DNA of 21,822 nt from an uncultured Cyanobium sp. GTDB taxonomy: Bacteria; Cyanobacteriota; Cyanobacteriia; PCC-6307; Cyanobiaceae. The position numbers were made by a program, and so were the translations under genes. This document shows positions 9,116 through 17,353 of the stretch, piece by piece. Numbering within the stretch: position 1 is the first letter of the stretch; each line of letters opens with the position of its first letter. The DNA lies in contig CALFOF010000165.1 in NCBI GenBank assembly GCA_937919075.1, positions 1-21,822 of the forward strand, written 5' to 3'. Under the pieces are notes generated by a model, which searched no databases, had not been told where the DNA came from, and saw nothing but the letters and a program-made list of their open reading frames with translations.

Positions 9116-10442
9116 GCTCCACGGCCTCTGGCGGAGTTGCCAGCACCAGGCGCAACAGCACCGGTGCCAGGAAGGTGGTGCCCATCACCATCAGCAGAAT
9201 CGCCGCCTCCAGCGAGGGGCCCAGCACGCCGGTCTGGGTGCCGAGGCCAAGGAAGATCAGGCCCACTTCGCCGCGGGGCATCATGCCCAGCCCCACCGCC
9301 AGCCGGTTGGTGGGCTCCTTGCTGAGGTAGCTCCAGCCCGCCGCCACCTTGCTCACCACCGCTGCTGCCAGCAGAAAGGCCGCCATCACCAGCCCCTCGT
9401 GATTGGCCGCATCGAAGGGGTTGAGCACGGCCAGATCGAGGCCGCTGCCGATCAGCACGAAGAACACCGTGGCGAACAGCGCCACCAATGGCTTCACCGC
9501 CGCCTCGATCTCTTTGCGATGGCGGGAGGAGCTCAGGATCAGGCCGCCGGCGAAGGCGCCGAGGGCGGCCTCCAGCCCGAACGCCTGGGCCGCAAAGCAG
9601 GCCAGCGACAGCACCAGGAACCCCGCCACCACCACTTCACCCGGCGCGCGCAGGCGGTCGAGCAGCCAGTCGAAGGCGGGAGCGGCGGTGCGGCTCAGCA
9701 ACAGGGCCACCGCCACGAACACCGCAGCGGCAGCCACCAGCTTGAGCACTGGCGCCAGGGCGAACCCTTCGCCGCCCGCCAGCGCCACCACCACCGCCAG
9801 GATCACGATGCCGAGGATGTCATCGAGCACGGCCGCGCCGATCACCGTCTGGCCATCGCGGCTGCGCAGAAACTTCAGCTCGCCCAGCACGCTGGCGGTG
9901 ATGCCGATGCTGGTGGCGGTCATCGCGGCACCGGCGAAAATCGCCGGCAGCAGCGGCACGCCGAACAGGGCATACAGCCCGAACGTGCCCAGGGCGAAGG
10001 GCAGCACCACGCCGGTGAGCGCCACGGTGATCGCCTGCACCCCCACCGCCATCAGTTCCTCCAGCTCGCTCTCGAGGCCGGTGAGGAACAGCAGCGCAAA
10101 CAGGCCGATCTTGCCCACCGACTGCAGGTTGCTGAAGCTGTGGTCGTAGATCTCCTGCACCTGGGCCGGCTCCACATGGGCCAGGGAGGCGATCGCGCCC
10201 TGGGCGGTGCCGTTGAGCGCACTGGCCAGCTCCGGCGCCAGAATCAGATGCAACCCCGACACGCCGATCAGCACCCCGGCCACCAGCTCGCCGAGGATGG
10301 CCGGCAGACCGAACCGCACCATCAGCTCGGCCAGGGCGCGGGCGGCGAACAGGATCACGATGAAGCGACCCACCTGGATCAGGGTTTCGGCCGCTTCGAT
10401 CTGATGGCCCCCGGTGGCAAGCAGCAGGGCTGGAAGATCCAT
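9105..10442 (-). CDS. CPA2-family cation/proton antiporter (NhaS3/NapA-like)
   Basis: This 445-residue integral membrane protein exchanges monovalent cations (Na+ or K+) for protons, controlling cytoplasmic or thylakoid-lumen ion balance. About 12 hydrophobic segments are visible. Typical CPA2 features include FGLPAILGELVAGVLIG early on, FLTGLESELEEL, the transport region TATSIGITASVLGEL followed by VIGAAVLDDILGIVIL with the double Asp of electrogenic members, GAFAGGLILSS, and MPRGEVGLIFLGLG. There is no C-terminal TrkA-N or other regulatory domain. The start is placed at MDLPALLLATGG (10442); the open frame upstream to 10568 is Arg-rich and not membrane-like. The last 11 bases overlap the receiver end of the convergent kinase pseudogene. 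Ion specificity is not readable from sequence. Confidence 0.9.
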
Positions 10443-10611
10443 GGCACGCACAAGGCGGTGTGCCCGGCATCCTTTCATCTCTGCCGGGAGATCGGCCCCG
10501 CCATGGGCAGACCGCGATCGGAGGGTCTCGAACCGGGAAGCGACGCAGCCAAGGGCGGCTTGCGGCACCCCGTCAGACTGAAATCCCTGAGCAGGCCTTT
10601 AGGTTCCAGCG

Positions 10612-10818
10612 ATGGGAAGGTCCAACAGGCCATTACGGCGGCGGCAGCGCCACAGGCCGGTCCTCTCCAGCGAGGTTCCAGCGACCCAGGAACGCCCTGT
10701 GTCGCTGGGTGTGGTGATCGCCATCGGTGTGGTGCTGTTCAGCCTGCCGGTGCTGCTCACCAACGTGCAGCAGACGGGCGATCCGCTCCAGGTGCGGCGG
10801 GAGCTGCGCAAGTTCTGA
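10612..10818 (+). CDS. Small single-helix membrane protein, unknown
   Basis: I do not recognise this 68-residue protein. Its N-terminus is strongly basic (RPLRRRQRHRP). It is followed by a hydrophobic helix (VSLGVVIAIGVVLFSLPVLL, about 30-49) and a short polar tail ending in QVRRELRKF. The positive-inside rule places the N-terminus in the cytoplasm. An alternative start is the GTG at 10699, directly before the helix, which would leave about 39 residues. No clear ribosome binding site is visible. It is convergent with another small membrane protein. Confidence 0.5.
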   Translation: MGRSNRPLRRRQRHRPVLSSEVPATQERPVSLGVVIAIGVVLFSLPVLLTNVQQTGDPLQVRRELRKF

Positions 10819-10845
10819 GCACACGTCCGGCCCGGCCCGGCCTGC

Positions 10846-11019
10846 TCAGGGCAGGGTGAAGCCTGAGGTGTTCAGGTGCTTGAGATCGAGCAGCACCACC
10901 GTGAACCACCCCAGCAGGGCCAGGCCGCCGATCACCGCAACCACCACCAGCAAGCTGGCCAGCGCTGATTTGGAAGAGCCGCTGTCGTTCGGCACGCGCA
11001 GGATCAAAGGGGTGTTCAC
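10846..11019 (-). CDS. Small single-helix membrane protein, unknown
   Basis: A GTG at 11017-11019 opens a 57-residue frame (VNTPLILRVPNDSG at the N-terminus). It has one hydrophobic helix (ASLLVVVAVIGGLALLGWFTVVLL) and the tail DLKHLNTSGFTLP. The frame is open upstream to 11073, but those codons would overlap the end of the dehydrogenase gene and read as unlikely protein. The family is not recognised. It follows the dehydrogenase gene on the same strand after 25 bases, so cotranscription is likely. Confidence 0.55.
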   Translation of the reverse strand: MNTPLILRVPNDSGSSKSALASLLVVVAVIGGLALLGWFTVVLLDLKHLNTSGFTLP

Positions 11020-11044
11020 TGTCCCACAAGCGGGCCAGAGCGGC

Positions 11045-11710
11045 TTACCAGGGCAGCAGTTCACCGTTGGCATGCCAGAAGCTGCCGGAGCTGGCGAGGC
11101 TGAGCGCGTCGATGCGGGCCAGCAGCCCCTGCACCGACTGCTCCACGCTGATGCCCTGCGCCGTGAAGCCCGTCATGCGGGTGCGCACCAGGCCGGGGTG
11201 CAGGATCGCCACGGCGATGCCGCGCGGTGCCAGGTCGATCGCCAGCGATTTGCCCGCCATGCAGAGCGCCACCTTCGACATCCGGTAGCCGTAGGAGCCG
11301 CCGGAGCTGTTGTCGGCGATCGAACCCATGCGGCTGGTCATCAGGATCACCTTGGCGCCGGCCGGCAGCTGGGGCAGCAGGGCCCGGGTGAGCCGCAGCG
11401 GCGCCACCGCATTCACCTCGAACTGGCGGCGCAGGCTGATCGGATCGAGATCCTCCAGGCTGGTGCGCTCCAGGATGCCGGCGTTGTGGATCAGGCCATC
11501 GATCGCCTGCCCGTCGAGCCGTTGCAGCAAGCCGGCCACGGCGGCATCGGAGGTGATGTCCACGTCCTGCTCGATCCGCACCCCCAGCGCCTCCAGTTCA
11601 GGCGAGGGCGTGCGGCAGGCGGCAATCACCGTGTCGCCGCGCGCCTGAAGTTGGCGGCAGTATTCGGTGCCGATGCCGCGGTTGGCACCGGTGACGAGAA
11701 ACGTGGCCAT
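11045..11710 (-). CDS. Short-chain dehydrogenase/reductase (SDR)
   Basis: This 221-residue classical SDR is an NAD(P)-dependent oxidoreductase with a Rossmann fold. The nucleotide-binding motif TGANRGIG lies at residues 7-14, LIHNAG supplies the NAG motif, a Ser in the MTSRMGS strand is the catalytic Ser candidate, and SYGYRMSK gives the YxxxK catalytic pair. The loop HPGLVRTRM is typical of the CsgA/C-factor-like subgroup. The ATG at 11710 precedes MATFLVTGANRG directly, so the start is well fixed even though no strong ribosome binding site is seen. It is divergent from the amine oxidase gene with about 107 bases between them. The substrate is unknown. Confidence 0.92.
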   Translation of the reverse strand: MATFLVTGANRGIGTEYCRQLQARGDTVIAACRTPSPELEALGVRIEQDVDITSDAAVAGLLQRLDGQAIDGLIHNAGILERTSLEDLDPISLRRQFEVNAVAPLRLTRALLPQLPAGAKVILMTSRMGSIADNSSGGSYGYRMSKVALCMAGKSLAIDLAPRGIAVAILHPGLVRTRMTGFTAQGISVEQSVQGLLARIDALSLASSGSFWHANGELLPW

Positions 11711-11817
11711 GGGATGAACCGAGCGGCACCGCGAGCTCTGGAGCCTATCGGCGACACCGGCAGGCCTTGCACGGCCCAGGCTGGCGGCCGCTGCCGTTCT
11801 GTTGCGATGCTGAGCCG

Positions 11818-13308
11818 ATGAACTTGCACACGTTCGATCCGGTTGATGTGGTGGTGGTGGGCGGCGGCCTCTCGGGGCTGGTGGCGGCCCGGGAGCTGCG
11901 GGCGGCGGGCCGCTCCGTGCGCCTGATCGAGGCGGCCGCGCAGCTGGGTGGCCGCATGACCGGCCAACGGGTGGACCTCCCCTGCCAGGGTTCTGCAGCG
12001 GCAGCCCCGGCTTCCAGCCCCTGGATCGACCTGGGCGGCCAGTGGGTGGGCCCCACCCAGACCCGCTTCCTGGCATTGCTGGAGCGCTATGGCATCCGCC
12101 GCTTCGACTCCCCCCATGACGGCGAAACGGTGCTGGTGTTCGCCAGCACGCGCTGCACCTTCGCCGGCTTCTTCCAGGGCTTCCCGGAAGGCCAGCCGCC
12201 GGCGGTGCCCAGCGCCGACTGGGACGACGCCATGGCGGCACTGGAGCGCTTCCAGGCGCTGGTGGAGCAGCTGCCCGAAGGCCACCCGCACCACCATCCG
12301 GCCGCCGCCGCGCTTGATCAACTCAGCTTCCAGGACTGGATCGACGCCAACACCCACACCCCCTTCGCCGCCTGGTATTTCGCCTACTTCTGCCGGGCCG
12401 TGGGCTTCCTCGGTCCGGCCGAGCCGGAGCAGGTGTCGCTGTTGCACGTGCTCTGGGGCCAGCGCACCGCCGCCCAGGGCGAGCACCCGGAGGAGGAGCT
12501 GCTGCATGGCGGCGCCGGCCAGTTGCCGGCATTGCTGGCTCGGGAGCTGGGTGAGGGCGTGGTGCGGCTGGGGGAACCGGTGCGGGCCGTCAACCAGCTG
12601 GACCCCGGCGGGCCTGTCGACACAGCGAGCGGACCCCCTGATCACGCCTCTGCTGAAGGCAACGGACCCGCACCAGCCCACCCGGTCCTGGTTCACACCG
12701 ACCAGGCCCGCTATCCCTGCCGTGCGGCGATCGTAGCGATGCCACCGGCGCTGGCCACCCAGCTGCGCTTCAGCCCCGAGCTGCCCGCCGATCGGCTGGA
12801 GCTGCAGCAACGGATGGAGATGGGTGCCTGCGCCAAGGTGCTGGTGGTGTATCGCACGCCCTGGTGGCGGCAGCAGGGGCTGTCGGGCATTGCGATCGGC
12901 GATCGCCCCTGGGTGGAGCTCTGCGCCGACAGCTCCGACCCGGAAAGCGGCACCGGCGTACTGGCTGCCTTCGTGGTGGGCCACCGCTACGCGCGCTGGG
13001 CGCCGCTGGCTGCCGAGGCGCGCCGGCAGGCGGTGCTGGGCGATCTGGCCGCCTATCTGGGCTCCGAAGCGCTCGATCCCCTGGCCTACGTGGAAAAAGA
13101 CTGGCCTGCGGTGCCTTTCGTGGGCGGTGCCTACGCCGCCTGGATGCCGCCCGGGCTCTGGAGCCGCTGCGGCGATGCCATGCGCCGGCCCCATGGCGCG
13201 GTGTTCTGGGCTGGCACTGAAGTGGCCGAGCGCTGGCCTGGCTTCTTTGACGGAGCGGTGCGCAGCGGTGAGGAAGCCGCGGCGGCGGTGCTGGCGCGGC
13301 TGGGCTGA
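11818..13308 (+). CDS. Flavin-containing amine oxidase family protein
   Basis: This 496-residue FAD enzyme belongs to the monoamine oxidase/L-amino acid oxidase superfamily, which oxidises amines to imines with O2 and releases H2O2. The FAD-binding dinucleotide motif VVVVGGGLSGLVAAREL is followed by IEAAAQLGGRM (the GGR motif) and DLGGQWVGPTQTR. HGGAGQLPALLA supplies the mid-protein strand, and the C-terminal FAD motif reads GAVFWAGTEVAERWPGFFDGAVRSGEEAA. An alanine/proline-rich insertion lies around residues 268-290 (GPVDTASGPPDHASAEGNGP). There is no signal peptide. The ATG at 11818 is chosen because it lies close before the first beta strand; an upstream in-frame ATG at 11767 adds non-conserved sequence. 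The substrate cannot be assigned. Confidence 0.9.
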   Translation: MNLHTFDPVDVVVVGGGLSGLVAARELRAAGRSVRLIEAAAQLGGRMTGQRVDLPCQGSAAAAPASSPWIDLGGQWVGPTQTRFLALLERYGIRRFDSPHDGETVLVFASTRCTFAGFFQGFPEGQPPAVPSADWDDAMAALERFQALVEQLPEGHPHHHPAAAALDQLSFQDWIDANTHTPFAAWYFAYFCRAVGFLGPAEPEQVSLLHVLWGQRTAAQGEHPEEELLHGGAGQLPALLARELGEGVVRLGEPVRAVNQLDPGGPVDTASGPPDHASAEGNGPAPAHPVLVHTDQARYPCRAAIVAMPPALATQLRFSPELPADRLELQQRMEMGACAKVLVVYRTPWWRQQGLSGIAIGDRPWVELCADSSDPESGTGVLAAFVVGHRYARWAPLAAEARRQAVLGDLAAYLGSEALDPLAYVEKDWPAVPFVGGAYAAWMPPGLWSRCGDAMRRPHGAVFWAGTEVAERWPGFFDGAVRSGEEAAAAVLARLG

Positions 13309-13347
13309 ACGGAGGTGCGGCGGAGCGGAGGTGCGTGGCGGGCCAGC

Positions 13348-13563
13348 TCAGCCCTCCAGGCACTCGCCCACAGGCCTGGAGGCCGGATCCTGCGCCAGGC
13401 CCAGATCGCCCGTGGCGAGGCGTCGCCGCAACTCCCGCCCGAAGGCGCGGCTGAGCGCCTTAGCCCTGTGCTGCTGCCAGCGGCGCGCCATGCCCACAGC
13501 CTTGACAGCCAGCATGGCGCCCCAGATCAGCGCTGCGATCGTGTGGGGCGTGGGGTGGTCCAT
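13348..13563 (-). CDS. Small protein of unknown function, one likely helix in the membrane
   Basis: This 71-residue frame starts MDHPTPHTIAALIWGAML, where about residues 8-24 are hydrophobic. It continues with a basic amphipathic helix (ARRWQQHRAKALSRAFGRELRRR) and a short acidic tail. A GGTGAG lies just upstream of the ATG, which supports translation. It sits between the convergent amine oxidase and the divergent ABC ATPase. The family is not recognised; the reality of the gene rests on composition and start signals only. Confidence 0.5.
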   Translation of the reverse strand: MDHPTPHTIAALIWGAMLAVKAVGMARRWQQHRAKALSRAFGRELRRRLATGDLGLAQDPASRPVGECLEG

Positions 13564-13612
13564 TGCTCACCAGTCTGGCGGCAGCGGGAGCAGCTGGCCC
13601 TACCTTGCAGCG

Positions 13613-14416
13613 ATGGCCAGTTCTGCCACCTCCGTCCCTTACTTCGAGGTCCAGGCGGTGGAGGCCTGGCTCGGCCTACGCAAGGTGTTCGAGAACCTCA
13701 GCGTGCAGTTCCAGCGCGGCGAGCATGCCGTGGTGATGGGCCCCAACGGCTCCGGCAAGAGCTCCTTGATCAAGCTGATCAGCCGCGAGCTCTATCCGGT
13801 GGTGAAACCGGGCTCGGCGCTGCGGCTGTTCGGCAGTGAAACAGTGAACTTGTGGCAGTTGCGCCGCCGCATCGGTCTGGTGTCCCAAGACCTGCAGGCC
13901 GGCTACGTGGGGCGGGTGCCTGCCGCCGATGTGGTGCTCTCCGGCTTCTTCGGTTCGGTCGGCATCGGCCGCAGCCAGGTGGCCATCGCCGCCCAGCGCG
14001 AGCGCATGCGCGAGCTGATGGAGCAGCTGGGGCTGGCGGATCTGGAGGAGCGCCCTTACGCCCAGCTCTCCGACGGCCAGCGCCGCCGCCTGCTGCTGGC
14101 CCGAGCGCTGGTGCATCAACCCGAGGTGCTGGTGCTCGATGAGCCCACCAACGGCCTGGATCTCCAGGCCCGGCACCAGCTGCTTGAACTCCTGCGTGGC
14201 CTGGCCCGGGCCGGCACCACCCTGCTGCTCGTCACCCACCAGATCGACGCGATCATCCCGGAGATCAGCCGCTGCGTGCTGCTGCGCCAGGGGGCGGTGG
14301 TGGGCGATGGCCCGGCCGCCACCCTGCTGCAGGATGCCCCGCTCAGCGCCCTGTTCGACACGCCGTTGCGGGTGGTGAGCGCCAATGGCTACCGCCAGGT
14401 GCTGCCCGGCAGCTGA
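13613..14416 (+). CDS. ABC transporter ATP-binding protein, orphan
   Basis: This 267-residue ATPase has Walker A GPNGSGKSS (43-51), Q-loop Gln92, the signature LSDGQ (152-156, Asp in place of the usual second Gly), Walker B VLVLDEPTNGLD (172-183) and the switch His209 (VTHQ), so it should bind and hydrolyse ATP. Within the family it is closest in style to the stand-alone ATPases resembling YlmA/ModF (SQDLQ, REL.P insertion before the Q-loop). No permease or binding protein is encoded next to it, so its partner is elsewhere or it acts without one. The ATG at 13613 is used; it is divergent from the small gene at 13563. It is followed after 49 bases by the PPC-glutaredoxin gene, possibly in the same transcript. 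Confidence 0.9.
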   Translation: MASSATSVPYFEVQAVEAWLGLRKVFENLSVQFQRGEHAVVMGPNGSGKSSLIKLISRELYPVVKPGSALRLFGSETVNLWQLRRRIGLVSQDLQAGYVGRVPAADVVLSGFFGSVGIGRSQVAIAAQRERMRELMEQLGLADLEERPYAQLSDGQRRRLLLARALVHQPEVLVLDEPTNGLDLQARHQLLELLRGLARAGTTLLLVTHQIDAIIPEISRCVLLRQGAVVGDGPAATLLQDAPLSALFDTPLRVVSANGYRQVLPGS

Positions 14417-14465
14417 GCCGTCGGGCTCACCCGTAACCTGACCCCCTGACCCATCGTTGTTGCCC

Positions 14466-15098
14466 ATGCATCCGTTGCCGCTGCATCTCGAACCCGGCAG
14501 CGACCTGCGCGCCAGCCTCGAGCAGCTGGCCGTGGAGCACAACGCCGCCGGCTTCGTGCTGGGGGTGGTGGGCAACCTCTCGCGTGTGGCCTTTCAGTGC
14601 CCGGGGCGATCGGAGCCCTCGGTGCTGGAAGGTGATCTGGAGATCATCACCCTGCAGGGCACGCTCTCGCCCCAGGGGGTGCATCTGCACCTGAGCCTCT
14701 CCGATGCCGATTGCCAGGTGTGGGGGGGCCACCTGGAGCACGGCACGGTGGTGCTCAAGGGCGCCGATCTGCTGGTGGGTTTCCTGGCCGGCGGGCCTGA
14801 GCCCGAACCGCCCGCCGCCGCCCCACTGGCAGTGAGTCCCCACCCGCAGGGCGAGCTCCGCGTCGAGATCGCCGTGCTGCCCGGCTGCCCCTATTCCGCC
14901 CGCGCCCAGCGCATGCTGCGCACGCTCGGCATCGCCCACCGGGTCCACACCGTCACCAGCGACGACCAACGCCAGGCGCTGCAGGAGCACACCGGCATCA
15001 GCACCCTGCCGCTCGTGTTCGTCGATGCGGCCTGCATCGGCGGCTACGACGCCCTCGCCGACCTGCATCTGCGCGGCGAACTCGACGGCCTGCGCTGA
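14466..15098 (+). CDS. PPC (DUF296) domain - glutaredoxin fusion protein
   Basis: This 210-residue protein joins two unrelated domains. Residues about 5-108 are a PPC/DUF296 domain, a small trimeric fold found alone in bacteria and behind AT-hooks in plants. It shows LHLEPGSDLR, AAGFVLGVVGNLSRV, and VWGGHLEHGTV with the conserved GGHL..G. After a Pro/Ala-rich linker (111-129), residues 132-208 form a glutaredoxin-like thioredoxin fold with the active site CPYS (141-144), the cis-Pro loop STLPLVFVD (179-187, Pro182) and IGGYDALADL. Only the first Cys of the active site is present, so it is a monothiol-type site able to reduce mixed glutathione disulfides or, in some relatives, bind Fe-S clusters. 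The ATG at 14466 is chosen. No clear partner is encoded nearby apart from the ABC ATPase upstream. Confidence 0.9.
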   Translation: MHPLPLHLEPGSDLRASLEQLAVEHNAAGFVLGVVGNLSRVAFQCPGRSEPSVLEGDLEIITLQGTLSPQGVHLHLSLSDADCQVWGGHLEHGTVVLKGADLLVGFLAGGPEPEPPAAAPLAVSPHPQGELRVEIAVLPGCPYSARAQRMLRTLGIAHRVHTVTSDDQRQALQEHTGISTLPLVFVDAACIGGYDALADLHLRGELDGLR

Positions 15099-15104
15099 CG
15101 CGGC

Positions 15105-16811
15105 TCAGGCTGTAGGCGGTGCCGTTGGAGAAGCCGCCGGAGGTGCGGTTGGAGATGCGGAAGGCGGTGCTGAAGGCGGCATGGGCTGTGTCGCCCCAGA
15201 TCCTGCGCCGCTGTTCTGCAACCTGCTGAGCGCTTCAGCCAGCTCACTGGGCCATTCGAGCTGCAGTTTGGCGCCGCTCAGGTGCACATCCCGCTGGGGG
15301 AACGGCACGGTGATCTGGTGCTTGTGCAACACCGCTTCGATGCGGAAGTTGAGGTCGCTGATGATCTGGTATTGGCGCATCGGCTGCTGGATCCACACCA
15401 GCAGATGGAACTCCAGGGCACTGTCACCGAAGCCCTTGAACAGCACGGAAGGCGGCGGATCCTGCAGGATTCCCGCATAGCCGTCGCAGGCCTCCACCAG
15501 GGCGCTGCGCACCGCTTCGCAGTCGGCGCCATAGGCCACACCCACCGGCAGGATCAGGCGAGAGGTGGGGCTGCCGTGGCTCCAGTTCACCACCTGGGAT
15601 TCGAGGAATTCCGCATTCGGCACAATGATTGACACACGATTGAGCGTCATCACCTCCGTGCAACGCAGGCTGATGCGTCGCACCGTGCCCTGCAGATCGC
15701 CCACCTCCACGAAATCTCCCACCTCGATCGGCCGCTCGAAAATGATGATCAGGCCACTGATGAAGTTCTTGGTGATGCCCTGAAGCCCAAGGCCCAGGGC
15801 CACGCCGAACACACTGGCGAACAGGGCGAGCGAGCTGAGGTCGAGGCCCCACAGCTGCAGCAGCACCAGGGTGCCGATGAACAGCAGCACGTATTGCAAG
15901 CTGATGCCGATCGCCGCCTGCGAGCCGCTGCCGATGCCGGTGTACGCCAGCACCCGCACACGCAAGAGCTGCTGCAGCCAACCCAGCACCTTCGCCAGCA
16001 GCACGAACAACGCGATCAGCACGATCGCGTCGAGCACAGAATAGCTGCGCTGCCCCAAGGGCAGAAACGGTGACGCCAGGCTGTCGGTGAGGGCCACCCG
16101 CAGCCGCTCCATCCAGATCCGCGTCACCGGGAACATCCCCAGGCCGCGGGTGACCACCACAAACCAGACCACCGCCTGCAGGGCCCGCAGCAGCGCGCGC
16201 GGCAGGAAGCGGGAACTCAGCTCGCTGTAGCCCTTGGTGGATGCTGGCGGCGGTTCCGCCCAGGCCAGCGGAAAGATCCGCCGCGACAGCAGTTGCAGCA
16301 GCCGTTGCACCAGCAGCGCCCCAGCCACCAACGCGAGGCTCAGCAACGCCAGGCGCTGGATGGTGGCCGGCTCCCGTTCCAGGCGGCCACGCGCCAGGGC
16401 CTGCTCCAGCTGCGCCCGCCAGCGCTCGGCCATCTCCTCGGTGCTCACCCCCTCGGTGGTGTCGCGGCGGGTGACGGTGAGCAACGGCCTGGCATCGATG
16501 CTGATCACCGGCAGGCCGTTGCGTTCGATCACGGCGATCGGCGGGTTGCGGCGGGCATCCAGCGCCCGCTGCAGCGCCCCGTTCACCGGCTCCACCCGCT
16601 GCTCGGCGCTGAAGTCGTTCGACGCCCACACCTGAAACAACTGGCGGCCATCGCCCTGCACGTAGGCCCACGGCACCTGGCTCTGGCGAATGGCTTGGGT
16701 GTCGGCGCGCACCGAACGCGGCGCCGGGCCGAGGCCTGGCAGCGCCAGGAGCAGCACGCCCAGCAGCAGCCCCAGCCCCGCCTGCCGCCAGCGCCGCGGC
16801 AGCCCCCTCAA
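15105..16811 (-). CDS. MscS-family mechanosensitive channel with N-terminal extension
   Basis: This is a small-conductance mechanosensitive channel homologue that would release solutes on hypo-osmotic shock. The C-terminal half has the MscS core: pore helix region SLALFASVFGVALGLGLQG with small residues, ITKNFISGLIIIFERP, then the beta domain IEVGDFVEVGDLQGTVRRISLRCT and VPNAEFLESQVVNWS. In front lies an exported-looking extension of roughly 250 residues with a leader (GLGLLLGVLLLALPG) and several more helices. The tail is a Pro/Ala/Ser-rich low-complexity stretch. The start is proposed at TTG 16811, which overlaps the YccF stop as TTGA, giving 568 residues. The frame stays open to 16958 but only as a shadow of YccF. 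It is convergent with the PPC-glutaredoxin gene, six bases away. Confidence 0.88.
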   Translation of the reverse strand: MRGLPRRWRQAGLGLLLGVLLLALPGLGPAPRSVRADTQAIRQSQVPWAYVQGDGRQLFQVWASNDFSAEQRVEPVNGALQRALDARRNPPIAVIERNGLPVISIDARPLLTVTRRDTTEGVSTEEMAERWRAQLEQALARGRLEREPATIQRLALLSLALVAGALLVQRLLQLLSRRIFPLAWAEPPPASTKGYSELSSRFLPRALLRALQAVVWFVVVTRGLGMFPVTRIWMERLRVALTDSLASPFLPLGQRSYSVLDAIVLIALFVLLAKVLGWLQQLLRVRVLAYTGIGSGSQAAIGISLQYVLLFIGTLVLLQLWGLDLSSLALFASVFGVALGLGLQGITKNFISGLIIIFERPIEVGDFVEVGDLQGTVRRISLRCTEVMTLNRVSIIVPNAEFLESQVVNWSHGSPTSRLILPVGVAYGADCEAVRSALVEACDGYAGILQDPPPSVLFKGFGDSALEFHLLVWIQQPMRQYQIISDLNFRIEAVLHKHQITVPFPQRDVHLSGAKLQLEWPSELAEALSRLQNSGAGSGATQPMPPSAPPSASPTAPPAASPTAPPTA

Positions 16812-17218
16812 CGCCTGGCGCCGCTGGGCACCACCTGCATGCCGATCGGCGCCAGGGCAATCAAGGCCAGCTTGATGTGCTGGATGCCGAAGGGAATGCC
16901 GATGATCGTCACGAAGCAGGCCACCGCCGAGCTGAGGTGGCCGATCGCCAGCCACCAACCCGCCAGCAGGAACCAGAGGATGTTGCCCACCAGGCCCAGC
17001 GGGCCGGTGCCGAAATCCGTGCGGCCAGTGAGCTCACGGCGGCTCACGGCCTCCTGCCCGAAGGGCCAGAAGGCGAAGTTGCCGATCACGAAGCAGGCAC
17101 GCGCCCAGGGCAGCCCCACGATCGTGATCGCCGCCACCAGGCCGGCCAGCCACCAGCCGACTCCCATCAGGAAGCCCCCCAGCACGAACCAGAGGATGTT
17201 GAGCAGAGTGCGGATCAT
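16808..17218 (-). CDS. YccF domain (DUF307) membrane protein
   Basis: This 136-residue inner-membrane protein contains two copies of the YccF domain, a conserved hydrophobic module of unknown biochemical function. The first copy reads NILWFVLGGFLMGVGWWLAG and IVGLPWARACFVIGNFAFWPFG. The second repeats the pattern with GNILWFLLAGWWLAIGH and ITIIGIPFGIQHIKLALIAL. MIRTLLNILWF is the natural family start (17218, with GGAGGGATG at the start codon); codons upstream to 17305 do not belong. Its stop overlaps the proposed MscS start, so the two are probably made from one transcript, suggesting a shared role in membrane stress (inference). Confidence 0.9.
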   Translation of the reverse strand: MIRTLLNILWFVLGGFLMGVGWWLAGLVAAITIVGLPWARACFVIGNFAFWPFGQEAVSRRELTGRTDFGTGPLGLVGNILWFLLAGWWLAIGHLSSAVACFVTIIGIPFGIQHIKLALIALAPIGMQVVPSGARR

Positions 17219-17353
17219 CCCTCCACCCTGCCGCAACTCCTGCCCGCTGGCCCGTCGCCGCCACCGGCCTTGGCCCGATGCAGCAACGGGCACAGCCATG
17301 GGCACCGGGCCCCGCTACAAGAAACTTGACATCCCTTCGGAGCGGCCGGATCC

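Noticed and set aside
10521..10540. tRNA T-loop-like GGTTCGAGACC on the minus strand
   Set aside because: The flanking bases do not form a T-stem and no anticodon or acceptor arm could be built around it.
11626..13194. 522-residue minus-strand frame opposite the amine oxidase
   Set aside because: No recognisable domain; it is a mirror frame of a well-supported FAD enzyme.
17326..17331. TTGACA before the NDH-2 gene
   Set aside because: It is only about 23 bases from the start codon, leaving no room for a -10 and a transcription start.
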